64,000 nucleotides of DNA from Streptomyces xanthochromogenes (GTDB taxonomy: Bacteria > Actinomycetota > Actinomycetes > Streptomycetales > Streptomycetaceae). Below the pieces are notes generated by a model, which saw only the letters and a list, made by a program, of their open reading frames with translations, was not told the DNA's origin and did no database searches. How positions within the stretch are numbered: position 1 is the first letter of the stretch; the number at the start of each line of letters is the position of its first letter. Where the stretch lies: positions 372,001 through 436,000 of the forward strand of contig NZ_BMUZ01000001.1 in the NCBI RefSeq assembly GCF_014650455.1, given 5' to 3'. A program made the position numbers and the translations under genes. Positions 36,130-44,873 of the stretch are shown here, piece by piece.

Positions 36130-36411
36130 TTGTCCGTCGCTCGTCGTCCCCTGCTCACCGCCACCGCGGCGGGCACCCTGCTCTGCGCCCTGTGGTTCGT
36201 CCCGTCCGCCAACGCGACGGACGAGCAACACCCTTCGAAGCCCCCCGCCCCCTCCGCGTACCGGGCCGACTCCGCTCCGGCCGAAGGCCCGTTGGCCCTC
36301 GCCGACACCGGCGGCGCGGACACCTCCCCCTACCTGGTCGGCGGCACGCTGTTCCTGGGGCTCGGGGCGGGGTTCGTGACGTACTCGGTGCGCAGGTCAC
36401 GCCTTTGCTGA
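36130..36411 (+). CDS. small LAXTG-type predicted sortase substrate
   Basis: A 93-residue exported protein. The signal peptide (RRPLLTATAAGTLLCALWFVPSANA) ends at about residue 29. A Pro/Ala/Ser-rich linker leads to LALADTGG at about 56-63, then a hydrophobic span (SPYLVGGTLFLGLGAGFVTY) and a basic end (SVRRSR). LADTG fits the LAXTG signal used by class E sortases of actinobacteria, so the protein is probably attached to the wall. It starts with TTG 36130, with AAGGGGA 9 nt upstream. The mature part is only about 30 residues, so it may be a spacer or coat peptide. Confidence 0.7.
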   Translation: MSVARRPLLTATAAGTLLCALWFVPSANATDEQHPSKPPAPSAYRADSAPAEGPLALADTGGADTSPYLVGGTLFLGLGAGFVTYSVRRSRLC

Positions 36412-36484
36412 CGCCACGCCTGCGCTGACCCGATCCGGGCGCCGTACCTCAACTCCCCTGCAACGCGACGGAAGTTCGCCCACG

Positions 36485-36527
36485 CGCAAGGGCCGCCCGG
36501 GACACGAGATCCCGGGCGGCCCTTGCG
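36485..36527. terminator. strong terminator after hutH
   Basis: Perfect 18-bp stem (36485-36502 / 36510-36527) with a 7-nt loop, immediately downstream of the leftward hutH stop (36544) and facing the LAXTG gene. Confidence 0.92.
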
Positions 36528-36543
36528 CTGTTCGCGAGGTGAC

Positions 36544-38091
36544 TCAGGCGAGCCGGCCCGTCACCGTCTCCACGGCGGCGACCAGCCTGCCCTCGCGTAC
36601 GAAGGCGTCCGCGGCGGCCAGGTCGGGGGCGAGGAAGCGGTCCGGGCCCGGGCCCTGGATGCCGGCCGCGCGGGCCGCGGCGATGGCCGCCTGCGAGGCG
36701 GGCGCGGGGGTCAGGCCCTTGCGCAGCTCGATGCCGCGGGTCGCCGCGTACATCTCGACGGCGATGATGCGGGCCAGGTTGTCCACGGAGGTGCGCAGCT
36801 TGCGCGCGGCCGACCAGCCCATGGAGACGTGGTCCTCCTGCATGGCGGAGGACGGGATGGAGTCGGCGGAGGCCGGCACCGCGAGCCGCTTCATCTCGCT
36901 GACCAGGGCCGCCTGGGTGTACTGGGCGATCATCAGGCCGGAGTCCACACCGGCGTCGTCGGCGAGGAACGGCGGCAGTCCGTGGCTGCGGTTCTTGTCG
37001 AGCAGCCGGTCGGTGCGGCGCTCGGCGATCGAGCCGAGGTCGGCGGCGGCGATGGCGAGGAAGTCCAGGACGTAGGCGACCGGGGCGCCGTGGAAGTTGC
37101 CGTTGGACTCGACGCGGCCGTCGGCCAGGACCACCGGGTTGTCGACGGCGGCGGCCAGTTCGCGCTCGGCGACGGTCAGGGCGTACGCGATGGTGTCGCG
37201 TCCGGCACCGTTGACCTGGGGGGCGCAGCGCACCGAGTACGCGTCCTGGACCCGGGGGGCCTCCTCCTCCTGGAAGTGGCCGGTCAGGCCCGAACCCTCC
37301 AGTACGGCAAGCATGTTGGCGGCGGAGGCTCCCTGACCCGGGTGCGGGCGGATGGCGTGCAGCTCGGGCGCGAGCACCTTGTCGGTGCCGAGCAGCGCTT
37401 CGAGGGAGAGGGCCGCCGTGATGTCGGCGGAGGTGTAGAGCTTCTTCAGGTCGGCGATGGCCATGCACAGCATGCCGAGCATGCCGTCGGTGCCGTTGAG
37501 GAGGGCCAGGCCCTCCTTCTCGCGCAGCTCGACGGGCTCGATGCCGGCCGCGGCGAGCAGCTCGCCCGCGGGCTTCACAACGCCGTCGGGCCCTTCGGCG
37601 TCGCCCTCGCCCATCAGCGTGAGGGCGCAGTGCGACAGCGGCGCGAGGTCGCCGGAGCAGCCGAGCGAGCCGTATTCGTGGACGACGGGGGTGATGCCCG
37701 CGTTCAGCACGTCGGCCATGGTCTGGGCGACGGAGGGGCGCACACCGGTGTGCCCCGAGGCGACGGTCTTCAGGCGCAGGAACATGAGGGCGCGCACGAC
37801 CTCGCGCTCCACCCGCGGGCCCATGCCGGCCGCGTGCGAACGCACGATGTTGCGCTGCAGCTGGGCGCGCAGCTCGGGGCTGATGTGCCGGGAGGCCAGG
37901 GCGCCGAAGCCGGTGGAGACGCCGTACACCGGCTCGGGCTTCGCGGCCAGGGCGTCGACGATCTCGCGGGCCCGGGCGAGGGCGGCGAGCGCCTCGGCGG
38001 AGAGCTCGACCTTCGCGTTGCCGCGGGCCACGGCGATGACGTCCTCGGGGGTGGTCCCGGAGGTCCCCACCACGACAGTGTGCATATCCAT
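36544..38091 (-). CDS. hutH: histidine ammonia-lyase
   Basis: A 515-residue enzyme of the HAL/PAL family. The MIO prosthetic group forms from Cys145-Ser146-Gly147 in YGSLGCSGDLAPLSH; most HALs have Ala-Ser-Gly, but Cys is normal for Streptomyces HutH. The catalytic YGVSTGFG (56-63), NGTDGML and SNGNFHG blocks are present. It converts L-histidine to urocanate and ammonia, the first step of histidine use. ATG 38091 (MDMHTVVVGTSGTT) matches the family start; the frame runs upstream into repeat sequence. A monocistronic unit with its own strong terminator. Confidence 0.96.
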   Translation of the reverse strand: MDMHTVVVGTSGTTPEDVIAVARGNAKVELSAEALAALARAREIVDALAAKPEPVYGVSTGFGALASRHISPELRAQLQRNIVRSHAAGMGPRVEREVVRALMFLRLKTVASGHTGVRPSVAQTMADVLNAGITPVVHEYGSLGCSGDLAPLSHCALTLMGEGDAEGPDGVVKPAGELLAAAGIEPVELREKEGLALLNGTDGMLGMLCMAIADLKKLYTSADITAALSLEALLGTDKVLAPELHAIRPHPGQGASAANMLAVLEGSGLTGHFQEEEAPRVQDAYSVRCAPQVNGAGRDTIAYALTVAERELAAAVDNPVVLADGRVESNGNFHGAPVAYVLDFLAIAAADLGSIAERRTDRLLDKNRSHGLPPFLADDAGVDSGLMIAQYTQAALVSEMKRLAVPASADSIPSSAMQEDHVSMGWSAARKLRTSVDNLARIIAVEMYAATRGIELRKGLTPAPASQAAIAAARAAGIQGPGPDRFLAPDLAAADAFVREGRLVAAVETVTGRLA

Positions 38092-38160
38092 ATTCAGCAC
38101 CCTACGGATTGAATCGTCGGGTGTCACTAGCTCCGAGTGCCTCCGGGGTGGGCCCCGGCC

Positions 38161-38389
38161 CCCTGGGGCTCCGCCCCAGACCCCCGTTCGCGCCTGAACG
38201 GCGCTCGTCCTCAAACGCCGGACGGGCTGAGGATGCCCATGCCACCGGCGCTGCCAGGGGCGCGAGGAACTGCGCGACCAGCCACGCACGACGGACGGAC
38301 GACAACGGGTTAGGGGCGCGGGGAACTGCGCGAAAGGCGGGCACGGTCCGCAGCCGAAAAGGAGGTTGGGGGCGCGGGGAACTGCGCAG
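38161..38389. repeat. composite intergenic repeat between hutH and the GGDEF gene
   Basis: The gap 38092-38441 is filled by repeat modules. First, a CTGGGGC-TCC-GCCCCAG palindrome (about 38163-38179). Second, a 27-bp module at 38202-38228 that occurs inverted and identical at 52200-52226. Third, three copies of the GGGGCGCGGGGAACTGCGC module (38256, 38312 and 38367). The order is the mirror image of the repeat at 52144-52345. I recall such modules in many Streptomyces intergenic regions. No gene is visible. Confidence 0.8.
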
Positions 38390-38441
38390 AACGGCCACGT
38401 GTGGCCCGCGGGCGAGGGCGGGGCCGGGGGTGGGCGGGGTG

Positions 38442-39602
38442 TCAGCCCCGGCCCCTGAAGCGGCGGCGGTCGTGCGGCGGCGACGGCGGCGCATCGGCGA
38501 GGCGCAGGACCGCCCCGTCCCGCCCCGCCACCACCGGCTTCGCCGAGCGCGCGGCCTTCGCGCGGTACTGGGCCGCATCCGCGAGGCGGAACAGGCGGCG
38601 GGCCGAGCGCACCTCGCCGATCGGGTCGCCCGTGGAGGCCACCCCGCACGCGACTCCCTCGCCGAGCTCCAACTCCCCCGCACGCAGACAGAGTTGCTCG
38701 CCCACGGCGACGACCTCATCGGCGGTGGGGCCGACCGCGAGGAGGCAGAACTCGTCGCCGCCGAGCCGCGCGGCCAGCGCGCCCGGCAGCATCGCCCCGC
38801 ACAGGGAGAGCACCGAGCCGAAGCGTTCGAGAAGGCGGTCGCCGACCGCGTGCCCCAGGGTGTCGTTGACCCGCTTGAGCCCGTTCAGGTCGCACACGAC
38901 GAGGCTGACGACGGAGTCGTCCGCCCGGTGCAGTTCGATCGCCTCGTCGAGGTGCATGTCGACGGCGCGGCGGTTGGCGAGCCCGGTGAGGGGGTCGGTG
39001 AAGGCCAGGCGCCGCACCTCTTCGAGGCGTTCGGTCTGGGAGATCCCGGCGGCGGCGACCGAGGCGAGGACCGTGGCGAAGTCCGCGTCGGCCGCGTCGA
39101 AGACGGGTGCCCCGATGGGCCGGGCCACGTACAGCTCGCCCCAGGCCCGCCCGTGCAGCACGATCGGGGCGACCACACAGCAGCCCCGGCCGCGCCTGCG
39201 CAGCGCGGTCACCCTCCCCCAGCTACCGCTGGGAGGTACCCCCACGTGGCAGTAGCCCGCCTCGCCCTCGGGCGGCGCGACGGCGGTCTCGACCCAGGCG
39301 TTGGGCTCGCCGCCGCCCGCCCAGCGCTCGTGCAGGAACTCGGTGATCTCGGGGAACTGGTGCACCGGGTACGTCTCGTCATCGGGGAACTCCTCCTCCC
39401 CGTCGGCCCGTTCACCCTCGTTCACCAGGACGCGCAGCCGCCCCAGCTCGCGCTCCCACACCGAGAGCGCGGCGAAGTTGCCACCGAGCGCGTCCCGCGC
39501 GCCGAGCGCGGCGGCACGCCAGGACTCGCGCGGCGTGTGGGCCGCGGCCATGGCCTGTGCCAGCGAAACCACGGCCCGCAGCCGGGCATCCTCTCCACCC
39601 AT
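38442..39602 (-). CDS. GAF-GGDEF diguanylate cyclase
   Basis: A 386-residue cytosolic protein. Residues about 5-190 form a GAF-like sensor domain; 198-360 is a GGDEF domain with the intact active-site motif GGDEF at 281-285 and the FTDPLTGLANRRA entry block at 201-213. It should make c-di-GMP from two GTP. The RxxD inhibitory site five residues before GGDEF is absent (MLPGALAARL there), so product feedback is probably lost. Residues 121-131 (GVPPSGSWGRV) are encoded by a palindromic repeat and look like a late in-frame insertion into the GAF domain. TAAGCT 6 nt before ATG 39602 suggests a leaderless mRNA. C-di-GMP controls development in Streptomyces. Confidence 0.9.
   Translation of the reverse strand: MGGEDARLRAVVSLAQAMAAAHTPRESWRAAALGARDALGGNFAALSVWERELGRLRVLVNEGERADGEEEFPDDETYPVHQFPEITEFLHERWAGGGEPNAWVETAVAPPEGEAGYCHVGVPPSGSWGRVTALRRRGRGCCVVAPIVLHGRAWGELYVARPIGAPVFDAADADFATVLASVAAAGISQTERLEEVRRLAFTDPLTGLANRRAVDMHLDEAIELHRADDSVVSLVVCDLNGLKRVNDTLGHAVGDRLLERFGSVLSLCGAMLPGALAARLGGDEFCLLAVGPTADEVVAVGEQLCLRAGELELGEGVACGVASTGDPIGEVRSARRLFRLADAAQYRAKAARSAKPVVAGRDGAVLRLADAPPSPPHDRRRFRGRG
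39211..39244. repeat. palindromic repeat inserted in frame in the GGDEF gene
   Basis: On the minus strand the segment runs GGGGGTACCTCCCAGCGG... into ...TAGCTGGGGGAGGGT; the CCTCCCAGC and GCTGGGGGAGG arms are imperfectly complementary around GGTA. It resembles a dispersed Streptomyces intergenic palindrome (CCTCCCAGCNNNNGCTGGGGG). It encodes VPPSGSWGRV without breaking the frame. Confidence 0.6.
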
Positions 39603-39708
39603 TTCTACAGCTTAGGTAGGTTTTGGGTGTTTTGACCCTTGGGACGCAGGACTCGTCTCGCGCACCGCGCGCTCCCGGTCCCTCCTGGCCACTCCCGGTC
39701 GCTCAGGG

Positions 39709-40497
39709 TCACTCCCCGGGCCACACCGGCTTCCGCTTCTCGTTGAACGCGGCCACACCCTCGGCGCGGTCCCCGGAGAACGCCACCGACCGCCACGCCG
39801 CGTCCTCGACCTCAAGACCGGCCCGCAGGTCAAGGCCGTGGCCGAGCCGCATCGCCCGCTTCGCGGCGCGCAGCCCGACGGGCGAGTTGGCCGCCATCCG
39901 CCCCGCGAGCGCGAGCGCTTCGGTGCGGGCGTCCTCGGCCAGCACGTCGACGAGCCCCAACTCCCTTGCCTCGACGGCCTCGACGCGGCGCGCGGTGAAG
40001 ACCAGCTCGGCCGCCCGGGCGGCACCGACCCGGCGCGGCAGGAGCTGCGTACCGCCGCCGCCGGGGATGACGCCGACCGAGACCTCGGGCAGGCCGACCA
40101 CGGCGGTCGCGTCCGCCACGATCACGTCGCAGGCGAGCGCGAGCTCGAAGCCGCCGCCGAGCGCGAAGCCGTGCACGGCGGCGACGGTCGGCATGGGCAG
40201 TTCGAGCACGCCGGTGTAGGCGGCGCGGGCGGTGGGGCGCTGGCGTACGAGCTCGGCGTCGGTGAAGGAGTTGCGCTCCTTCAGGTCCGCGCCGACGCAG
40301 AAGGCCCGCTCGTTCGTCGACGTCACCACGGTGACCCGGGCGTCGGGATCGGCGCCGAGCGCCTCGCAGGCGGCGGCGATGGAGCGGGCCATCTCCGTGG
40401 ACACGGCGTTCATGGCCTTGGGCCGGTCGAGCACCAGCTCGGCGACGTACCCCTCGCGCCGCACGACGACGAACTCCCCGAACCGCTGCTCAGCCAT
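39709..40497 (-). CDS. enoyl-CoA hydratase/isomerase family protein
   Basis: A 262-residue crotonase-fold enzyme. The oxyanion-hole sequences AFCVGADLKE (65-74) and HGFALGGGFELALACD (109-124) are present, as are both catalytic glutamates of true hydratases, Glu118 and Glu138 (GLPEVSVGVIPGGGGTQ). It hydrates 2-enoyl-CoA in fatty acid or amino acid breakdown; chain-length preference is unknown. ATG 40497 has GGAGGGG upstream. A palindrome at 40512-40523 overlaps the leader, suggesting repression by an acyl-CoA-responsive TetR-type regulator not seen here. Confidence 0.9.
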   Translation of the reverse strand: MAEQRFGEFVVVRREGYVAELVLDRPKAMNAVSTEMARSIAAACEALGADPDARVTVVTSTNERAFCVGADLKERNSFTDAELVRQRPTARAAYTGVLELPMPTVAAVHGFALGGGFELALACDVIVADATAVVGLPEVSVGVIPGGGGTQLLPRRVGAARAAELVFTARRVEAVEARELGLVDVLAEDARTEALALAGRMAANSPVGLRAAKRAMRLGHGLDLRAGLEVEDAAWRSVAFSGDRAEGVAAFNEKRKPVWPGE

Positions 40498-40511
40498 GGC
40501 AACCCCTCCGT

Positions 40512-40539
40512 TAACGAACGTTACGTCGGGGTGATCCTA
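40512..40539 (-). promoter_or_regulatory. promoter and palindrome before the enoyl-CoA hydratase gene
   Basis: TAGGAT on the minus strand (40539-40534) is a good -10. TAACG-AA-CGTTA (40512-40523), a perfect 5-2-5 palindrome in an extended near-palindrome with GTTAAC ends, lies just downstream and next to the RBS. The form resembles TetR-type operators of fatty-acid genes. Confidence 0.5.
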
Positions 40540-40604
40540 GGCCCGTGACCGGCGGGCCTCCAGGGTCTGTCGATGTCCCTCCCGCCGAACCGCGCGACGG
40601 GGCC

Positions 40605-41810
40605 CTAGGACAGGCCCTGCGTCTCCCGGCGGTGCAGGAGCCAGGGCTCCACCACGCCGAGGCCGCGGACCGGGCGCTGCCACATGGGCTGGAGCGCGAA
40701 GCGGTACTTCGCGGCCGGGACGGGCTCCTCGCCCTCCTTCTCGGCGGCGAGGGCGTCCTGGGCGGCCTGGGCCTCGGAGACGGGGGCGTCGCCCGTGCGG
40801 GCCAGCTCCTCGGCGAACGCCCCGTCGACCAGGACCGCGTCCTTGGGGGCTATCGAGGTGAGCCGGCTCGCGAGGTTCACGGTGGTGCCGAACACATCGC
40901 CCATGCGGGTCGTGACGGTGCCGAAGGCGATGCCCACGCGCAGGGCAGGCATCGTCTCGTCACCGGCCATCGTCTCGATGAGCCGCAGCGAGATCTCGGC
41001 GGCCGTGCCCGCGTCGTCGGCGGCGAACAGGACCTCGTCGCCCAGCGTCTTGATGAGCCGGCCGCCGTGGGCCGCGACCAGGTCGGCGGCGGTCGTCTCG
41101 AAGGCCTCGACGAGCTCGCCGAGCTCCTCCTCCTCCAGGCGCCGGGTGAGCCGCGTGAACCCGACGAGGTCGGCGAAGCCCACCGCGAGACGGCGGTCGA
41201 CCATCTCCTCGTCGTCGGCCGCCTGCACCACGCGCCCGGTCGCGGCCGCCAGCTGGCGCCGCCACACGTAGACGAGGAACTCCTCCAGCTCCGGCAGCAG
41301 CAGCTCGACCAGGGGGTACGTGACCTCGGTACGGGTCATGCCGGGCTCGGGGGGCTCGGTGAGGCCCTCCAGGAAAGAATCGATCTGCCATTCGGCCAGC
41401 CGGGCGGTGGTCTGCCCGGTGGACCGCGCGACCTGCACCGCCATCGGCTCGCTGAGCAGCCCCGCCTCGACGAGACCGGCCAGCCGGCGCAGAGCGAGGA
41501 CGTCGGCCTCGGTCAGCGCCTTGGCCTGCCCGATGTCGGCGAACCCCATGGCCCGCCAGAACCGGGACGCCAGCTCCATCGAGACGCCCGCGGTACGGGC
41601 CGCCTGGAACGGCGTGTAGCGCCGGTCGGCGCCGAGGATGAGCTGCTCCAGGCGGATGGCGAGCGGGTCGTCGGTCGGCTCGGCGGTGTGGTCGACGGCG
41701 TGGTGCGGCGTCGGGTACGCGGAGGACGCGGGTTGTGCGGGAGTGCCGGAGCCGCCGGGGCCGCTGCCGGTGCCGTCACCCGCACCGGACCGTGTCTCGT
41801 CGACGGTCAC
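40605..41810 (-). CDS. cya: class III adenylate cyclase
   Basis: A 401-residue cytosolic cyclase. After a disordered Gly/Pro/Ser-rich start comes a helical regulatory domain (about 50-185; it begins with a MerR-like helix pattern, [19 protein letters not shown]). The catalytic domain (about 205-350) holds the metal-binding aspartates Asp214 ([12 protein letters not shown]) and Asp258 ([10 protein letters not shown]), plus the TTVNLASRL block with the transition-state Asn/Arg. It makes cAMP, which in S. coelicolor is needed for germination and development. GTG 41810 has AGGAGG 6 nt upstream; the longer frame upstream is unrelated. It lies just downstream of birA on the same strand. Confidence 0.93.
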   Translation of the reverse strand: MTVDETRSGAGDGTGSGPGGSGTPAQPASSAYPTPHHAVDHTAEPTDDPLAIRLEQLILGADRRYTPFQAARTAGVSMELASRFWRAMGFADIGQAKALTEADVLALRRLAGLVEAGLLSEPMAVQVARSTGQTTARLAEWQIDSFLEGLTEPPEPGMTRTEVTYPLVELLLPELEEFLVYVWRRQLAAATGRVVQAADDEEMVDRRLAVGFADLVGFTRLTRRLEEEELGELVEAFETTAADLVAAHGGRLIKTLGDEVLFAADDAGTAAEISLRLIETMAGDETMPALRVGIAFGTVTTRMGDVFGTTVNLASRLTSIAPKDAVLVDGAFAEELARTGDAPVSEAQAAQDALAAEKEGEEPVPAAKYRFALQPMWQRPVRGLGVVEPWLLHRRETQGLS

Positions 41811-41926
41811 CGGCCGCCTCCTGCCCGTTGCCTGCGCACTGCCCTGCCGATCTGTCGCTGGATCGGGCTCAACGATACGGCAGGTGTGCCGTAGCTCACG
41901 TCCCGGGAGCGTGTCCTCGGCCAGGC

Positions 41927-42787
41927 TTACGGAGCGTCCGGGCGCAGGTGGACGATGTCGCCCGCCGCCACCGGGCGCTGCACGCCCTCCTCGGTGGCCA
42001 GGACCAGACGCCCGTCGCCGTCCACGGCCACCGCCTCGCCCCGTACCGACTGCCCACCCGGCAGCTCCGCACGCACCGTGCGGCCCAGCGTCGCGCAGGC
42101 CGCCGCGTAGGCCTCCTGGAGGCCGGAGGCCGCCGGGTCGCCGGCGGCCTCCCGCCAGGTGCCGTACCACTGCTCCAGGGAGCGCAGCACGGCGCGCAGC
42201 AGGGTGTCGCGGTCGGTGGAGACGGCGTCCGCGAGGGCGAGCGAGCCGGCGCCGGGCACGGGGAGCTCCCCGGCGCGCAGGGTCACGTTGAGGCCGATGC
42301 CGACGACGAGGCCGTCCGCCCCGGCACGCTCCGCGAGGATGCCGCCCGCCTTGCGCTCCTCGCCCGCCACGGTCAGCAGGAGGTCGTTGGGCCACTTCAG
42401 CGCGGTGTCGACACCCGCCGCCCGCTCCAGGCCCTTCGCCACCGCGACCCCGGTGAGCAGCGGCAGCCACCCCCATCGCTCGACCGGCACCGACGCCCCC
42501 GGCTTGAGCAGCACCGAGAAGAAGAGCCCGGAGCGGGCCGGCGCCGACCAGCGGCGGTCCAGGCGTCCGCGCCCCGCGGTCTGCTCCTCGGCGACCAGGA
42601 CCGCGCCCTCGTCGAGCCCGTCCGCCTTGGCGGCGAGGTCGGAGTTGGTGGAGCCGGTCGCGGTGACCACGTCGAGCGAGGTCCACAGCGCGTCGGGGCG
42701 GAGCAGGGCGCGGCGCAGCGCGGTGGCGTTCAGGGGCGGCCGGTCGAGGTCGGACCAGCGGCTGTCGGAAGCGTCCGGGGGTGTCAT
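41927..42787 (-). CDS. birA: biotin--[biotin carboxyl carrier protein] ligase
   Basis: A 286-residue ligase with the nucleotide/biotin-binding motif [11 protein letters not shown] at 70-80, KWPNDLLL and the AGGILAER block, and a C-terminal SH3-like domain ([19 protein letters not shown]). It lacks the N-terminal DNA-binding domain of E. coli BirA, so it is an enzyme only. It attaches biotin to the AccA-type alpha subunit. Its neighbours fit: pccB is divergent and the biotinylated alpha subunit is encoded at 48020 (biotin-acceptor Lys549). ATG 42787. Confidence 0.94.
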   Translation of the reverse strand: MTPPDASDSRWSDLDRPPLNATALRRALLRPDALWTSLDVVTATGSTNSDLAAKADGLDEGAVLVAEEQTAGRGRLDRRWSAPARSGLFFSVLLKPGASVPVERWGWLPLLTGVAVAKGLERAAGVDTALKWPNDLLLTVAGEERKAGGILAERAGADGLVVGIGLNVTLRAGELPVPGAGSLALADAVSTDRDTLLRAVLRSLEQWYGTWREAAGDPAASGLQEAYAAACATLGRTVRAELPGGQSVRGEAVAVDGDGRLVLATEEGVQRPVAAGDIVHLRPDAP

Positions 42788-42866
42788 GCAGCCAGGTTAG
42801 GCCGCAATTGCAAGGCGCCCCGGGTGTGGCAAACGCCGCACTGCCGAACCGTATCGGCGCCACTAC

Positions 42867-42904
42867 CCTACGAGTCAGTAGCCAGCCTACGAGTCAGCAG
42901 CCAG
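42867..42904 (+). repeat. two 19-bp direct repeats in the pccB leader
   Basis: CCTACGAGTCAGTAGCCAG (42867-42885) and CCTACGAGTCAGCAGCCAG (42886-42904) lie in tandem with one mismatch, 34 nt before the pccB ATG. The upstream TACCCT (42864-42869) could be a -10 that overlaps copy 1. Confidence 0.85.
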
Positions 42905-42937
42905 CCACCCCGTGACCAGGCAGGGAGCCGCATCCCG

Positions 42938-44548
42938 ATGTCCGAGCCGGAAAACGCCCAGAGCGACGCCACCGTCGACATCCACACCACCGCCGGAAAG
43001 CTCGCGGATCTTCAGCGCCGCATCGACGAGGCGACCCACGCCGGCTCCGCGCGTGCGATCGAAAAGCAGCACGCCAAGGGCAAGTTGACGGCCCGTGAGC
43101 GGGTCGAACTGCTCCTTGACGAGGGCTCGTTCGTCGAGCTGGACGAGTTCGCCCGGCACCGCTCGACCAACTTCGGGATCGAGAAGAACCGCCCCTACGG
43201 CGACGGCGTGGTCACCGGTTACGGGACCGTCGACGGCCGCCCGGTGTGCGTCTACTCGCAGGACTTCACCATTTTCGGCGGCTCGCTCGGCGAGGTGTAC
43301 GGCGAGAAGATCGTGAAGGTCATGGACTTCGCGATGAAGACCGGCTGCCCGGTCATCGGCATCAACGACGGCGGCGGCGCCCGCATCCAGGAGGGCGTGG
43401 TCGCGCTCGGCCTGTTCGCCGAGATCTTCCGCCGCAACGTGCACGCCTCGGGCGTCGTCCCGCAGATCTCGCTGATCGTCGGCCCGTGCGCGGGCGGTGC
43501 GGTGTACTCCCCCGCGATCACCGACTTCACGGTGATGGTCGACCAGACCTCGCACATGTTCATCACCGGCCCCGACGTCATCAAGACCGTCACCGGCGAG
43601 GACGTCGGCTTCGAGGAGCTGGGCGGCGCCCGCACCCACAACACCACGTCGGGCGTGGCCCACCACATGGCGGGCGACGAGAAGGACGCCATCGAGTACG
43701 TCAAGTCCCTGCTGTCGTACCTGCCGTCGAACAACCTGAGCGAACCGCCGGCCTTCCCCGAGGAGGCCGATCTGGAGACTTCGGACGAGGACCGCGAGCT
43801 CGACACGCTCATCCCGGACTCCGCGAACCAGCCGTACGACATGCACACGGCCATCGAACACGTCCTGGACGACGGGGAGTTCCTGGAGACGCAGGCCCTG
43901 TTCGCGCCGAACATCATCACGGGCTTCGGCCGCGTGGAGGGCTTCCCGGTCGGCATCGTCGCCAACCAGCCGATGCAGTTCGCCGGCTGTCTCGACATCA
44001 ACGCCTCCGAGAAGGCCGCGCGCTTCGTGCGCACCTGCGACGCCTTCAACGTGCCGGTGCTGACCTTCGTGGACGTGCCGGGCTTCCTGCCGGGCGTGGA
44101 CCAGGAGTACGGCGGCATCATCCGCCGCGGCGCCAAGCTGATCTACGCCTACGCCGAGGCGACGGTTCCGCTGATCACCGTCATCACGCGCAAGGCGTTC
44201 GGCGGCGCGTACGACGTCATGGGCTCCAAGCACCTGGGCGCCGACCTCAACCTGGCCTGGCCGACCGCGCAGATCGCGGTCATGGGCGCGCAGGGCGCGG
44301 TCAACATCCTGCACCGCCGCACGATCGCGGCGGTCGCGGACCCCGAGGAGGCGGAGGCGACCCGCACCGAGCTGATCGCGGACTACGAGGACACCCTGCT
44401 CAACCCGTACATCGCGGCCGAGCGCGGCTACGTGGACGCGGTGATCATGCCGTCGGAGACCCGGGCCCACATCGTGAAGGGCCTGCGTCAGCTGCGCACG
44501 AAGCGGGAATCCCTTCCTCCGAAGAAGCACGGCAACATCCCGCTCTAG
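42938..44548 (+). CDS. pccB: propionyl-CoA carboxylase beta (carboxyltransferase) subunit
   Basis: A 536-residue carboxyltransferase. The N-terminal half has [20 protein letters not shown] and the CoA-side oxyanion loop [15 protein letters not shown] (about 143-157). The C-terminal half has the biotin-side block [23 protein letters not shown] and [19 protein letters not shown]. It transfers CO2 from carboxybiotin to propionyl-CoA (or other short acyl-CoAs), giving methylmalonyl-CoA for polyketides and odd-chain metabolism. The 3' neighbour is the epsilon subunit gene; the alpha subunit is at 48020. ATG 42938 has AGGGAG upstream. The length matches S. coelicolor PccB (about 530 aa). Confidence 0.95.
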   Translation: MSEPENAQSDATVDIHTTAGKLADLQRRIDEATHAGSARAIEKQHAKGKLTARERVELLLDEGSFVELDEFARHRSTNFGIEKNRPYGDGVVTGYGTVDGRPVCVYSQDFTIFGGSLGEVYGEKIVKVMDFAMKTGCPVIGINDGGGARIQEGVVALGLFAEIFRRNVHASGVVPQISLIVGPCAGGAVYSPAITDFTVMVDQTSHMFITGPDVIKTVTGEDVGFEELGGARTHNTTSGVAHHMAGDEKDAIEYVKSLLSYLPSNNLSEPPAFPEEADLETSDEDRELDTLIPDSANQPYDMHTAIEHVLDDGEFLETQALFAPNIITGFGRVEGFPVGIVANQPMQFAGCLDINASEKAARFVRTCDAFNVPVLTFVDVPGFLPGVDQEYGGIIRRGAKLIYAYAEATVPLITVITRKAFGGAYDVMGSKHLGADLNLAWPTAQIAVMGAQGAVNILHRRTIAAVADPEEAEATRTELIADYEDTLLNPYIAAERGYVDAVIMPSETRAHIVKGLRQLRTKRESLPPKKHGNIPL

Positions 44549-44603
44549 CCCGCACCACATCCCTGGCCCGCATTCCGCACCCCGCATTCCGCAAGGAGCC
44601 GCT

Positions 44604-44810
44604 GTGATCAAGGTCGTACGGGGCAATCCGACCCCGGAGGAGCTGGCCGCCGCACTCGCGGTGGTCCAGGCGCGCGCCGCGGCGACGGCTTCGGCCGCGC
44701 CCGGTGCGCCGCAGCCGCCCGAGGGCTGGTCCGACCCGGCGCGCATAGCGCGGCGCGCCCTGCCGAGGCCCGGGGCGCGCACCTGGGCCAGGACCTACTG
44801 GCCCGCGTAG
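44604..44810 (+). CDS. pccE: acyl-CoA carboxylase epsilon subunit
   Basis: A 68-residue protein starting at GTG 44604 with AAGGAG 8 nt upstream. IKVVRGNPTPEELAALAVV-type sequence at the N-terminus and the C-terminal block W-x-D-P-A-R...RTWARTYWPA are the signature of actinobacterial AccE/PccE subunits, which bind the beta hexamer and raise activity. It lies 55 nt after pccB, so the two are cotranscribed. A strong hairpin follows. Confidence 0.92.
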   Translation: MIKVVRGNPTPEELAAALAVVQARAAATASAAPGAPQPPEGWSDPARIARRALPRPGARTWARTYWPA

Positions 44811-44824
44811 GCACCACCCGGAGC

Positions 44825-44859
44825 GACGGCCGGACCCTCCAGCGAGGGGCCCGGCCGTC
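44825..44859. terminator. bidirectional terminator after pccE
   Basis: GACGGCCGG (44825-44833) and CCGGCCGTC (44851-44859) pair perfectly, with an inner CCCT/AGGG extension, between convergent genes. Confidence 0.85.
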
Positions 44860-44873
44860 TTCGTGCGGACGCC

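Noticed and set aside
37640..37670. Cys in place of Ala in the HutH MIO triad as a damaged active site
   Set aside because: Cys-Ser-Gly is the known form in Streptomyces histidine ammonia-lyases, so it is not a defect.
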